Shown here: piece by piece, positions 33,557 to 44,041 of the stretch
Numbering within the stretch: the first letter of the stretch is position 1
Layout: each line of letters starts with the position of its first letter
NCBI RefSeq assembly: GCF_001952855.1
Contig: NZ_LPNO01000052.1
Location: forward strand, 1-64,000
Reading direction: 5' to 3'
DNA length: 64,000 bases
Source: Pseudomonas sp. ATCC PTA-122608
GTDB lineage: Bacteria; Pseudomonadota; Gammaproteobacteria; Pseudomonadales; Pseudomonadaceae
Program-made: the position numbers and the translations under genes
Notes under the pieces: generated by a model
Told to the model about the DNA's origin: nothing
The model's database searches: none
What the model saw: the letters and a program-made list of their open reading frames with translations, nothing else

Positions 33557-35593
33557 ATGCCACTGCGCCAGCGCCTCGAAAATCTACCGGTTGGGCAAAA
33601 ACTGCTGGCGGCCCTGCTGGTTTTGTTGACCACCGTCTTGCTGGTGGCCAACCTGACCTTTATCAGCGCCGCCTACTGGATCTCCCAGGAAAGCATGGCA
33701 CCTCAGGCCTTGCAGGCCATCGGTCGGCTGGTGTCCAACCCCTCGCTCGCCGCCGAGTCCCTGGACTCACCGCTCAAGGCGCAAACCCTGCTGGATGAAC
33801 TGACCAGCTACTCACCATTGCGGGCCGCAGCCTTATATGACGGCGAAGGCACGCGCCTGGCCCAGCTGCAACATGCCAATCGCCTGCACTTGCCAGACAA
33901 TTACCGGGATATTGAAACCTGGCGCGCCACCGAGTTTCGCAGCAACCAGGTGATCACCCTTCCCCGCGCCGGCCAACCGTCCGGGCATTTGTTGCTGGTG
34001 GCCAGCAGCGAACTGCCGGTGGCCTTTTACACCGGGACCTTCACCGCCAGCCTGGGCATCCTGATTTTCAGCGTGCTGCTATGGCTGCTGATTGCGCGGC
34101 AGATCAAGCGCCTGATTACCCGGCCAATCCATGAACTGGAAGAATTGTCGCGCCAGGTAACCCGGGAAGAGAACTACGCCCTGCGCGCCGGCCGTGGCAA
34201 CCACGATGAAATCGGTAGTCTCGCCGAAGCCTTCAACACCATGCTTTCGCGCATCGAAGCCCGCGAGCAGCAACTCAAGCGCGCCCGTGACGATTCCCAG
34301 GCCGCCTACGATCAAGCCCAGGGTCTGGCGGAAGAAACCCGCCACACCAACCGCAAGCTGGAGCTGGAAGTCCAGGTGCGCAGCAAGATCGAGAAAAAGC
34401 TCACCGGTTTCCAGAATTACCTCAACAGCATCATCGACTCGATGCCCTCGGCGCTGATCGCCCTCGACGAGCAGCTCTACGTCACCCAATGGAACCAGGA
34501 AGCCAGTGCGCTTTCCGGCACCCGTCTGGACGAGGCGTTGAACCAGCCGATCTTCCTTGCCTTCCAGCCGCTCAAGCCGTTCCTGCCGCAGATCAAGGCC
34601 ACGGTAGAGCAACACACCGTGGAGCGGATCGAGCGGGTCACCTGGATCAAGGATGACGAACCCAAGCATTACGCACTGACCTTCTACCCGCTGATGGGCG
34701 GCGCCGGGCGCGGCGTGGTGATCCGGATCGACGACATCACCCAGCGCCTGTCCCTGGAAGAAATGATGGTGCAGTCAGAGAAGATGCTCTCGGTGGGTGG
34801 CCTCGCCGCCGGCATGGCCCACGAAATCAATAACCCGTTGGGGGCGATCCTGCATAACGTGCAGAACATCCGCCGCCGGCTGTCCAACGAACTGCCGAAA
34901 AACCTCGAGCACGCCGAACAAGTGGGCATCGACCTCGACACGGTCAACCGCTATCTGCAAAGCCGCGAAGTGCCGCAATTGCTCGACGGCATCCAGCAGG
35001 CCGGTGCCCGGGCCGCGAAAATCGTCACCCACATGCTCAGCTTCAGCCGCCGCAGCAACCGCCAGATGGCGCCCTGCGACTTGCCGGCCTTGATCGACCA
35101 GGCCGTGGAGATTGCCGGCAACGATTTCGACCTCATCGTCGGCTTCGACTTCAAGGGCCAGGCGATCATCCGCCAGTTCGACCCGCAGCTGGGTCCGGTC
35201 CCCGGCACCGCCAACGAACTCGAACAAGTGCTGCTCAACCTGCTGAAAAACGCCGCCCAGGCAATTCACCAGCGTGAGGATGACAGCGAGCCAGGGCGAA
35301 TCATCCTGCGCACCCGGCTCAACCCGCCATGGGCGGAGATCCAGGTGGAAGACAACGGCATTGGCATGAGTGAGAACGTGCGCAAACGCACCTTTGAACC
35401 GTTCTTCACCACCAAGGAAATCGGCCAGGGCACCGGCCTTGGATTGTCGGTTTCGTATTTCATCATCACCAACAATCACAAGGGGCAGATGGAAGTGCAT
35501 TCCACCCTCGGCCAAGGCACCTGCTTCACCTTGCGCCTGCCCTTGGCCGGCAGCCAACTGCCCCCCAACGAACTGACTCAACTGGAGCGCTAA
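33557..35593 (+). CDS. Membrane sensor histidine kinase with HAMP and PAS domains
   Basis: A 678-residue sensor kinase. Membrane segment 1 is at about 17-43, a periplasmic region spans about 44-155, and membrane segment 2 about 158-178. HAMP (RPIHELEELSRQV...EIGSLAEAFNTMLSRI) and a coiled coil lead to a PAS domain at about 285-395. HisKA has H422 in AAGMAHEINNPLGAIL, and HATPase has NLLKNAAQAI, VEDNGIGMS, FEPFFTTKEIGQGTGLGLS. No receiver domain is present and no response regulator gene is adjacent, so it is an orphan. TTG 33554 immediately precedes the ATG used. The periplasmic region has no recognisable ligand motif. It lies three bases before the adenosyltransferase gene. Confidence 0.93.
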   Translation: MPLRQRLENLPVGQKLLAALLVLLTTVLLVANLTFISAAYWISQESMAPQALQAIGRLVSNPSLAAESLDSPLKAQTLLDELTSYSPLRAAALYDGEGTRLAQLQHANRLHLPDNYRDIETWRATEFRSNQVITLPRAGQPSGHLLLVASSELPVAFYTGTFTASLGILIFSVLLWLLIARQIKRLITRPIHELEELSRQVTREENYALRAGRGNHDEIGSLAEAFNTMLSRIEAREQQLKRARDDSQAAYDQAQGLAEETRHTNRKLELEVQVRSKIEKKLTGFQNYLNSIIDSMPSALIALDEQLYVTQWNQEASALSGTRLDEALNQPIFLAFQPLKPFLPQIKATVEQHTVERIERVTWIKDDEPKHYALTFYPLMGGAGRGVVIRIDDITQRLSLEEMMVQSEKMLSVGGLAAGMAHEINNPLGAILHNVQNIRRRLSNELPKNLEHAEQVGIDLDTVNRYLQSREVPQLLDGIQQAGARAAKIVTHMLSFSRRSNRQMAPCDLPALIDQAVEIAGNDFDLIVGFDFKGQAIIRQFDPQLGPVPGTANELEQVLLNLLKNAAQAIHQREDDSEPGRIILRTRLNPPWAEIQVEDNGIGMSENVRKRTFEPFFTTKEIGQGTGLGLSVSYFIITNNHKGQMEVHSTLGQGTCFTLRLPLAGSQLPPNELTQLER

Positions 35594-35595
35594 CC

Positions 35596-36174
35596 ATGGG
35601 CTTTCGCCTGTCGAAAATTTACACCCGTACCGGCGACAAGGGCGAAACCGGCCTGGGCGATGGCCGCCGCGTACCCAAGGACCACCCACGGGTAGAGGCC
35701 ATTGGCGAAGTCGATGCGTTGAACAGCCAGCTGGGTTTGTTGTTGGCGGGGCTTGAGGAACAGAGCGGGCAGCATCCGGCATTGAAGGATGTGATCGAGG
35801 TGCTGACGCCTTGCCAGCATCGGCTGTTTGATCTGGGCGGCGAGTTGGCGATGCCGGTGTACAAGGCGCTGAATGCGGCGGAAGTCGACCGGCTTGAGGC
35901 GGCGATCGATCGCTGGAATGAAGAGGTCGGGCCGCTGGAGAACTTCATTCTGCCGGGGGGTTCGGCGTTGATTGCCCAGGCTCATGTGTGCCGCAGCCTG
36001 GCCCGCAGTGCGGAGCGTCGGTGTCAGCACCTGAATGCAGTGGAACCGCTGGAAGGCGTGGGGTTGGCGTATATCAACCGGCTGTCGGACTTGCTGTTTG
36101 TGGCCGCCAGGGTGATTGCCAAGCGCCAGGGCGTTGCGGAGATTTTGTGGCAGGCGGCGGCGAAGCCGCACTGA
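35596..36174 (+). CDS. PduO-type ATP:cob(I)alamin adenosyltransferase
   Basis: It transfers the adenosyl group of ATP to cob(I)alamin to make coenzyme B12. The 192-residue product has the PduO signature KIYTRTGDKGETGLGDG at the N-terminus (ATP-binding), EVDALNSQLG, and the helical core with RSLARSAERRC. Two bases separate it from the histidine kinase gene, so the pair is likely co-transcribed, though no functional link is known. The alternative CobA type is structurally unrelated. Confidence 0.94.
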   Translation: MGFRLSKIYTRTGDKGETGLGDGRRVPKDHPRVEAIGEVDALNSQLGLLLAGLEEQSGQHPALKDVIEVLTPCQHRLFDLGGELAMPVYKALNAAEVDRLEAAIDRWNEEVGPLENFILPGGSALIAQAHVCRSLARSAERRCQHLNAVEPLEGVGLAYINRLSDLLFVAARVIAKRQGVAEILWQAAAKPH

Positions 36175-36195
36175 TGCTTACTGACTGATTGAGAT

Positions 36196-36291
36196 TTGTG
36201 GCGAGGGAGCTTGCTCCCGCTGGGCTGCGCAGCAGACCCAAAATATTGGGAGCGCTTCGCACTCCAGCGGGAGCAAGCTCCCTCGCCACAA
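36196..36291. repeat. REPIN, TTGTGGCGAGGGAGC class
   Basis: TTGTGGCGAGGGAGCTTGCT and its complement flank a partly palindromic spacer (GCTGGGCTGCGCAGCAG / GCGCTTCGCACTCCAGC). It separates two convergent genes. The same class recurs at 62570. Confidence 0.92.
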
Positions 36292-36311
36292 CAAGCTCAC
36301 CGGCCTGGTCC

Positions 36312-37256
36312 TTATACCTCAGGCCAGAACGCCCGAATCCCCGCCACACCTTGAGCCCCGGCCTCCCAGGCCTTTTCCCGCTCAGCAGGACCCACCCCAC
36401 CCAGCAAGAACACCGGTTTGCTGAAACCACTGATCAACTGCTGCGCCTGCTCCCAACCCAATGGCTGGGCATCAGGGTGAGTCTGGGTCGGCTGCACCGG
36501 TGACAGCGTGACGAAATCCACGTCCATCAACTCCGCCAAAGCCAGTTCTTCAGCATTGTGGCAAGACGCCGCCAACCAGCGATCCTTCGGCAAGGGTCGC
36601 CCCTTGCTCGCGTATTTGCGCAGTTGCGCCGAGGTCATGTGCCAGCCGGCTGCGGGAAAATCCCCCAGCCATTCAAACGGCCCCTTGAGCATAAGCTGAG
36701 CCTTGCCCGCACACAGCCCCACGGCGTCCACCGCCAGGTCGCGGTATTTGGGGTCGTAGCCGTTGGGAGCACGCAACTGAACCAGCTTGATGCCGCCCGC
36801 GATAGCTTTTTGAATGCCGCGTAACAGCGTCGGCGTTTCCAGCTCACCCGGAGTGATCAGGTATTCAGCCGGCAAACGCGCTGCCGCTACGATCGGTGCG
36901 TTGGCCGCCGGAAACTCATAGTCAGGCAAGTCCCGCTGGGCTACCCACTCGAGGGGTTGCCCTTCGGCACCGTGAGGTTCACCGGTAAAAGCCGAAACTT
37001 CCCAGACATCCAGCAACACCTGCTTGTCCGGGTAATCATGCTGCACCTTGATCAACGGACGAGCTGCCGTAACCTGGATGCCCAACTCTTCCTGCAATTC
37101 ACGGGACAGCGCGGTAGCGACCGACTCATCGGCCTCCACCTTGCCACCGGGAAACTCCCAGAGGCCGCCCTGATGCTGGGTATCGGCGCGGCGCGCCAGC
37201 AGAATCCTGCCGTCGACACCCCGGATGACCGCTGCTGCTACATGAACTCGTTTCAC
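36312..37256 (-). CDS. mutT: MutT-type Nudix hydrolase fused to a ThiE-like domain
   Basis: A 314-residue fusion. The N-terminal half (about 1-130) is a MutT-like Nudix domain with the Nudix box GGKVEADESVATALSRELQEE, expected to remove 8-oxo-dGTP. The C-terminal half (about 135-314) resembles thiamine phosphate synthase/TenI (LRAPNGYDPKYRDLAVDAV; VTLSPVQPTQTHPD; LLGGV) but lacks the clear phosphate and Mg motifs of a working ThiE. This fusion is common in Pseudomonas and related bacteria. The start is GTG at 37256. It is downstream of argJ with a REPIN between them. Confidence 0.93.
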   Translation of the reverse strand: MKRVHVAAAVIRGVDGRILLARRADTQHQGGLWEFPGGKVEADESVATALSRELQEELGIQVTAARPLIKVQHDYPDKQVLLDVWEVSAFTGEPHGAEGQPLEWVAQRDLPDYEFPAANAPIVAAARLPAEYLITPGELETPTLLRGIQKAIAGGIKLVQLRAPNGYDPKYRDLAVDAVGLCAGKAQLMLKGPFEWLGDFPAAGWHMTSAQLRKYASKGRPLPKDRWLAASCHNAEELALAELMDVDFVTLSPVQPTQTHPDAQPLGWEQAQQLISGFSKPVFLLGGVGPAEREKAWEAGAQGVAGIRAFWPEV

Positions 37257-37284
37257 CGCATTGTTCCTCTAAACGTAAATCCAC

Positions 37285-37386
37285 CTGTAGGAGCGAGCTG
37301 GCTCGCGAAGGTCGTTAACGATAACGCGGGCTTCCTGACTCAGCGGGGCGCCCTCCGGTTTTTCGCGAGCAAGCTCGCTCCTACAG
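37285..37386. repeat. REPIN, CTGTAGGAGCGAGC class
   Basis: CTGTAGGAGCGAGCTGGCTC and a near-complement flank a spacer beginning AAGGTCGTTAACGATAACGC. The REPIN at 60691 has the same class and nearly the same spacer. It lies between argJ and mutT. Confidence 0.92.
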
Positions 37387-37408
37387 TGACACCTGCCATA
37401 CCTGCGTA

Positions 37409-38626
37409 TCAGGTGCGGTATTCCGCATTGATCTTCACGTACTCGTGGGACAGGTCGGTGGTCCAGATGGTTTCGCTGCACTCACCGCGACCCAATTCGA
37501 TACGGATGGTGATTTCTTCCTGCTGCATCACCGCAGAGCCTTGGGCTTCGGTGTATGTCTCGGCCCGGGCGCCACGGCTGGCGATGCATACGTTGCCAAG
37601 GAATACGTCGATCTTGCTCACGTCGAGGTTCGGAACACCGGCACGGCCCACAGCGGCCAGGATACGGCCCCAGTTCGGGTCGGAGGCAAACAGTGCAGTC
37701 TTGATCAGCGGGGAGTGGGCCACGGTGTAGCCAACGTCCAGGCATTCCTGGTGGTTGCCGCCGCCGTTGACTTCAACCGTCACAAACTTGGTGGCGCCTT
37801 CGCCGTCACGCACGATGGCCTGGGCCACGTCCATGCACACTTCGAACACAGCCTGCTTCAACGCTGCGAAATACGCGCCGTTGGACGAGGTGATTTCCGG
37901 CAGGTCGGCCTGGCCGGTGGCGATCAACATGCAGCAGTCGTTGGTCGAAGTATCGCCGTCGATGGTGATGCGGTTGAACGACTTGTTGGCGCCGTCGAGC
38001 ATCAGGTTTTGCAGCACATCGCGGGAGACTTTGGCGTCGGTGGCGATGTAGCCAAGCATGGTCGCCATGTTCGGGCGGATCATGCCGGCGCCTTTGCTGA
38101 TGCCAGTGACGGTGACGGTGACGCCTTCGTGCACAAACTGACGGCTTGCGCCTTTGGGCAGGGTGTCGGTAGTCATGATGCCGGTGGCCGCAGCCGCCCA
38201 GTTATCCACCGACAAGTCATCCAGTGCGGCTTGCAGCGCGCCTTCGATTTTCTCGACCGGCAACGGCTCACCGATCACGCCGGTGGAGTACGGCAGCACC
38301 TGGCTGGCATCAACGCCGGTCAGTTCCGCCAGCTTGGCGCAGGTACGGGCAGCGGCGGCCAGGCCTGGCTCGCCGGTGCCGGCGTTGGCATTGCCGGTGT
38401 TGGTCAGCAGGTAACGCACCGGGCCTTCAACCCGTTGCTTGGCCAAAATCACCGGAGCCGCGCAAAACGCGTTCAGGGTGAACACACCCGCGACGGTCGA
38501 GCCTTCGGCACAGCGCATCACTACCACATCCTTGCGCCCCGGGCGCTTGATGCCGGCCGAAGCGATACCAAGTTCAAAACCGGCAACCGGGTGCAACGTG
38601 GGCAAAGGACCAAGACCAACAGCCAT
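37409..38626 (-). CDS. argJ: Bifunctional ornithine acetyltransferase / N-acetylglutamate synthase
   Basis: ArgJ transfers acetyl from N-acetylornithine to glutamate (arginine pathway) and may also make N-acetylglutamate from acetyl-CoA. The 405-residue precursor cleaves itself before the catalytic Thr of AATGIMTTDTLPK into alpha and beta chains. Other signatures: PVAGFELGIASAGIK at the N-terminus, GKGAGMI-like KGAGMIRPNMATMLG, and FASDPNWGRILAAVGRAG. It lies downstream of secA after a terminator. Confidence 0.97.
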   Translation of the reverse strand: MAVGLGPLPTLHPVAGFELGIASAGIKRPGRKDVVVMRCAEGSTVAGVFTLNAFCAAPVILAKQRVEGPVRYLLTNTGNANAGTGEPGLAAAARTCAKLAELTGVDASQVLPYSTGVIGEPLPVEKIEGALQAALDDLSVDNWAAAATGIMTTDTLPKGASRQFVHEGVTVTVTGISKGAGMIRPNMATMLGYIATDAKVSRDVLQNLMLDGANKSFNRITIDGDTSTNDCCMLIATGQADLPEITSSNGAYFAALKQAVFEVCMDVAQAIVRDGEGATKFVTVEVNGGGNHQECLDVGYTVAHSPLIKTALFASDPNWGRILAAVGRAGVPNLDVSKIDVFLGNVCIASRGARAETYTEAQGSAVMQQEEITIRIELGRGECSETIWTTDLSHEYVKINAEYRT

Positions 38627-38685
38627 GAATGCGCTCCTAACAATAGTGGATGTGTATCCCGTCGTTATCGACGGTGACGAAATGG

Positions 38686-38721
38686 CAAAACGCCGCGACG
38701 GCTGATGCCGGTCGCGGCGCG
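38686..38721 (-). terminator. Terminator of secA
   Basis: Reading leftward, CGCCGCGAC and GTCGCGGCG form a 9-bp stem and are followed by TTTTG, 27 bases past the secA stop. Confidence 0.75.
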
Positions 38722-38747
38722 GGGTGTTGCAGCGTCAGGCGAAAATC

Positions 38748-41483
<2,736 letters not shown>

Positions 41484-41788
41484 ATCGGCAGGTTCTTCCA
41501 CACATAGGGATGGAGGGCGCCCCGTGAGTCGCCCGAGCAGCCCTCACGGCCGCATGCGAACGAGCATTCTACCCGGAAACGTGGGTGAGGAAAGTGGCGT
41601 TATTCCACGATGCAGGCACGGCGCTCTTAGAGGGCTTGTTTAAAATAAGGGCTTTTTGCTGAACTTCAACCCATTCGGGCAATAAGTTACTCATTGATTT
41701 AATGGATAATCTGCCCGTAATGCAATGGGCGCGGCGGTGCAGACACTTTCTGCTACCATGGCCGCTCTGTTACTTAAGGTGTCTAGTC
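41484..41788. other. Intergenic region between secA and dciA
   Basis: 305 bases between divergent essential genes. An AT-richer patch around 41640-41720 probably holds the promoters, but I could not fix a -10/-35 pair with confidence. No SecM-like leader peptide and no small RNA are evident. Confidence 0.5.
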
Positions 41789-42244
41789 ATGGCATTTCGC
41801 CCTCTTACGGCTCGAGCTCCCGCCGTGTTGCTTCGCGAAGCCAAGCCTTTAAAAGCCATCTTCGGCCATGCGCAACGCCTTGGTCATTTGCAACGCCTGG
41901 TAGAAAGCCAACTGCAACCCGCCGCCCGCGAACACTGTCATGTGGCGTCGTGGCGTGAAGGCAATCTGCTGCTGATCGTCACCGACGGCCATTGGGCGAC
42001 GCGCCTGCGCTATCAGCAAAAACGGTTGCAGCGCCAATTGATGGCCTTCGATGAATTCGCCAGCCTGACGCGCATCCAGTTCAAAGTACAACCGCCGACC
42101 GTACCGCAAGGTGCAGTGGGGCATACGATGGATTTGTCGGAGATTGCAGCCGAAACCATTCAGGCCACAGCCGACGGGATTACCGACCCGAATTTACGCG
42201 CGGCACTGGAGCGGCTGGCCGCTCACGCCAAACCCAAGACCTGA
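41789..42244 (+). CDS. dciA: DciA, DnaB-helicase operator (DUF721)
   Basis: DciA replaces DnaC as helicase loader in most bacteria, and was shown to be essential in P. aeruginosa. The 151-residue product has the KH-like DUF721 domain: LLREAKPLKAIFGHAQRLGH, and WREGNLLLIVTDGHWATRLRYQ. The ATG at 41789 follows AAGGTG. From memory lpxC lies next to this gene in P. aeruginosa; here a HerA-like gene follows convergently. Confidence 0.9.
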   Translation: MAFRPLTARAPAVLLREAKPLKAIFGHAQRLGHLQRLVESQLQPAAREHCHVASWREGNLLLIVTDGHWATRLRYQQKRLQRQLMAFDEFASLTRIQFKVQPPTVPQGAVGHTMDLSEIAAETIQATADGITDPNLRAALERLAAHAKPKT

Positions 42245-42263
42245 GACCCGGCGCAGAACCAAG

Positions 42264-42353
42264 TGTGGGAGCGGGCTTGCTCGCGAAGGCGGCGTGTCAG
42301 TCACTGGATATATTGACTGTTCCACCGCTTTCGCGAACAAGCCCGTTCCCACA
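42264..42353. repeat. REPIN, GTGGGAGCGGGC class
   Basis: TGTGGGAGCGGGCTTGCTCG and a diverged complement (two mismatches: GCGAACAAGCCCGTTCCCACA) flank a spacer similar to the one at 22538. It lies between convergent dciA and the HerA-like gene. Confidence 0.9.
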
Positions 42354-42366
42354 TTTGATCGCATCG

Positions 42367-43845
42367 TTATTTACGCTTGCTGCCGCCCAACAGCGACCCC
42401 AGTAACCCGCGCACCAACTGCCGGCCCATCTGATTGGCCGCCTGCTGCATCGCCGATTTCAGTGCCTTGCCTGCCGTAGTCCCCAGGAACGCGCCGGCCT
42501 TGTCGGTAAAGCTCGGTTCTTCAGCAGCGGGCGTCGCCTCCTCTTGCGGCCCCAGGTCCTTGCGCGCCATCAACACTTCGTACGCCGACTCCCGGTCAAT
42601 CGGCTTGTCATAGCGCCCCAGCAACGGCGAACCGGCAATCAACGCCGCCCGCTCAGCTTCGCTCAACGGCCCGATCCGCGATTGTGGCGGCGCCACCAGC
42701 ACGCGCTGGACTACCTCAGGCGTCCCTTTTTCCTGCAAGGTTCCCACCAACGCCTCACCCGTACCCAATTCGGTCAGCACCGCCAGCGCATCAAACGCCG
42801 GGTTGGGGCGGAAGCCATCGGCCACGGCCCGCAGGGATTTCTGTTCTTTAGTGGTGAACGCCCGCAGCCCATGCTGGATGCGCAGGCCCAACTGAGCCAG
42901 CACCGTGTCCGGCAGATCCCCCGGAGACTGGGTGACGAAATACACGCCGACGCCTTTCGAACGAATCAGTCGCACGACTTGTTCCAGGCGATCCTGCAGG
43001 GCCTTTGGCGTATCGGCGAACAACAGATGCGCTTCATCGAAAAACAGCGCGAGCAGCGGCTTGTCGGCATCACCGCGCTCCGGCAGTTGCTCGAACAGCT
43101 CGGCCAGCAGCCAGAGCAGGAAGGTCGCGTACACCTTCGGCGCTTCATGCACCAGGCGGCTGGCGTCCAACAGGTGAATGCGTCCGCGGCCGTCACTGGC
43201 CGGCTGCAGGATATCTTCCAGTTGCAACGCCGGTTCGCCGAACAACGCTTCGGCGCCCTGCTGCTCCAGTACCGCCAGGCGCCGCAACAACGCCTGGCTG
43301 GAACCGGTAGTCATCAAGGCCGCATCTTCCCCCAGCAATTCCGGGTGGTAGCGCAAATGATTGAGCAGCGCCTTGAGGTCCTTGAGGTCCAGCAGCAACA
43401 GGCCTTCGCGATCGGCCACCTTAAAGGCCGCATAAAGCGCTGATTGTTGGCTGTCGGTGAGTTCCAACAGGCTGCCGAGCAATAGCGGGCCCATTTCACT
43501 CATGGTGGTACGCAGCGGATGACCGGACTCGCCGTGGATATCCCACAACGTCACCGGATACGCCTTGGGCGTGTAATTAAGGAAAGGCATGCCGGCGATC
43601 CGCTCAGCGACCTTGCCTTGAGGGTTGGCCGCAGCGCCCAGGCCGCAGAGGTCGCCCTTGATGTCGGCGGCAAATACCGCGACGCCGGCATCGCTGAAGG
43701 CTTCCGCCAGACGCTGCAACGTGACGGTTTTGCCGGTGCCGGTAGCACCCGCGATCAGGCCGTGGCGGTTGGCCAGGCGCATCGACTGGGCGATCGGCTG
43801 ACCTTGAAGATCGGCACCAATAATGAGTTGCGAGGAGTCAGGCAT
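42367..43845 (-). CDS. HerA-like/YjgR ATPase (DUF853)
   Basis: A 492-residue P-loop ATPase of the DUF853 (YjgR) group within the HerA/FtsK superfamily. Walker A is GATGTGKT at 33-40, Walker B ALFFDEAHLLF, and an Arg/sensor region lies at FVTQSPGDLPDTVLAQLGLRI. The C-terminal part is variable, ending in a Gly/Leu/Lys tail (GLLGSLLGGSKRK). DNA translocation is assumed by family; the physiological role is unknown. The start at 43845 has GGTGA five bases upstream; an in-frame ATG 43857 lacks a ribosome site. Confidence 0.9.
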   Translation of the reverse strand: MPDSSQLIIGADLQGQPIAQSMRLANRHGLIAGATGTGKTVTLQRLAEAFSDAGVAVFAADIKGDLCGLGAAANPQGKVAERIAGMPFLNYTPKAYPVTLWDIHGESGHPLRTTMSEMGPLLLGSLLELTDSQQSALYAAFKVADREGLLLLDLKDLKALLNHLRYHPELLGEDAALMTTGSSQALLRRLAVLEQQGAEALFGEPALQLEDILQPASDGRGRIHLLDASRLVHEAPKVYATFLLWLLAELFEQLPERGDADKPLLALFFDEAHLLFADTPKALQDRLEQVVRLIRSKGVGVYFVTQSPGDLPDTVLAQLGLRIQHGLRAFTTKEQKSLRAVADGFRPNPAFDALAVLTELGTGEALVGTLQEKGTPEVVQRVLVAPPQSRIGPLSEAERAALIAGSPLLGRYDKPIDRESAYEVLMARKDLGPQEEATPAAEEPSFTDKAGAFLGTTAGKALKSAMQQAANQMGRQLVRGLLGSLLGGSKRK

Positions 43846-43906
43846 TTTGTCACCCATGGTTAATCTTTAGCACTGCGTGGTCGATACAGTTAGAGCGAGA
43901 GACCCA

Positions 43907-43934
43907 AAAAGTCTTAGAAAAACGGGCCGGATAA
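43907..43934 (+). promoter_or_regulatory. FliA (sigma-28)-like promoter before the chemoreceptor
   Basis: AAAAGTCT, 12 bases, CCGGATAA matches the TAAAGTTT-N11-GCCGATAA consensus at six of eight positions in each half. It would start transcription about 100 bases upstream of the chemoreceptor ATG, consistent with flagellar co-regulation of such genes. Confidence 0.4.
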
Positions 43935-44041
43935 TTCCTGCAGGAGCAGATGGAAATATCACACTTTTTTTAACGCAGCCATTTTGCGCGCCTCAAAAGG
44001 ACGTGCATCGGATATTAAGACCATAGCGGACCCCACAAGCC

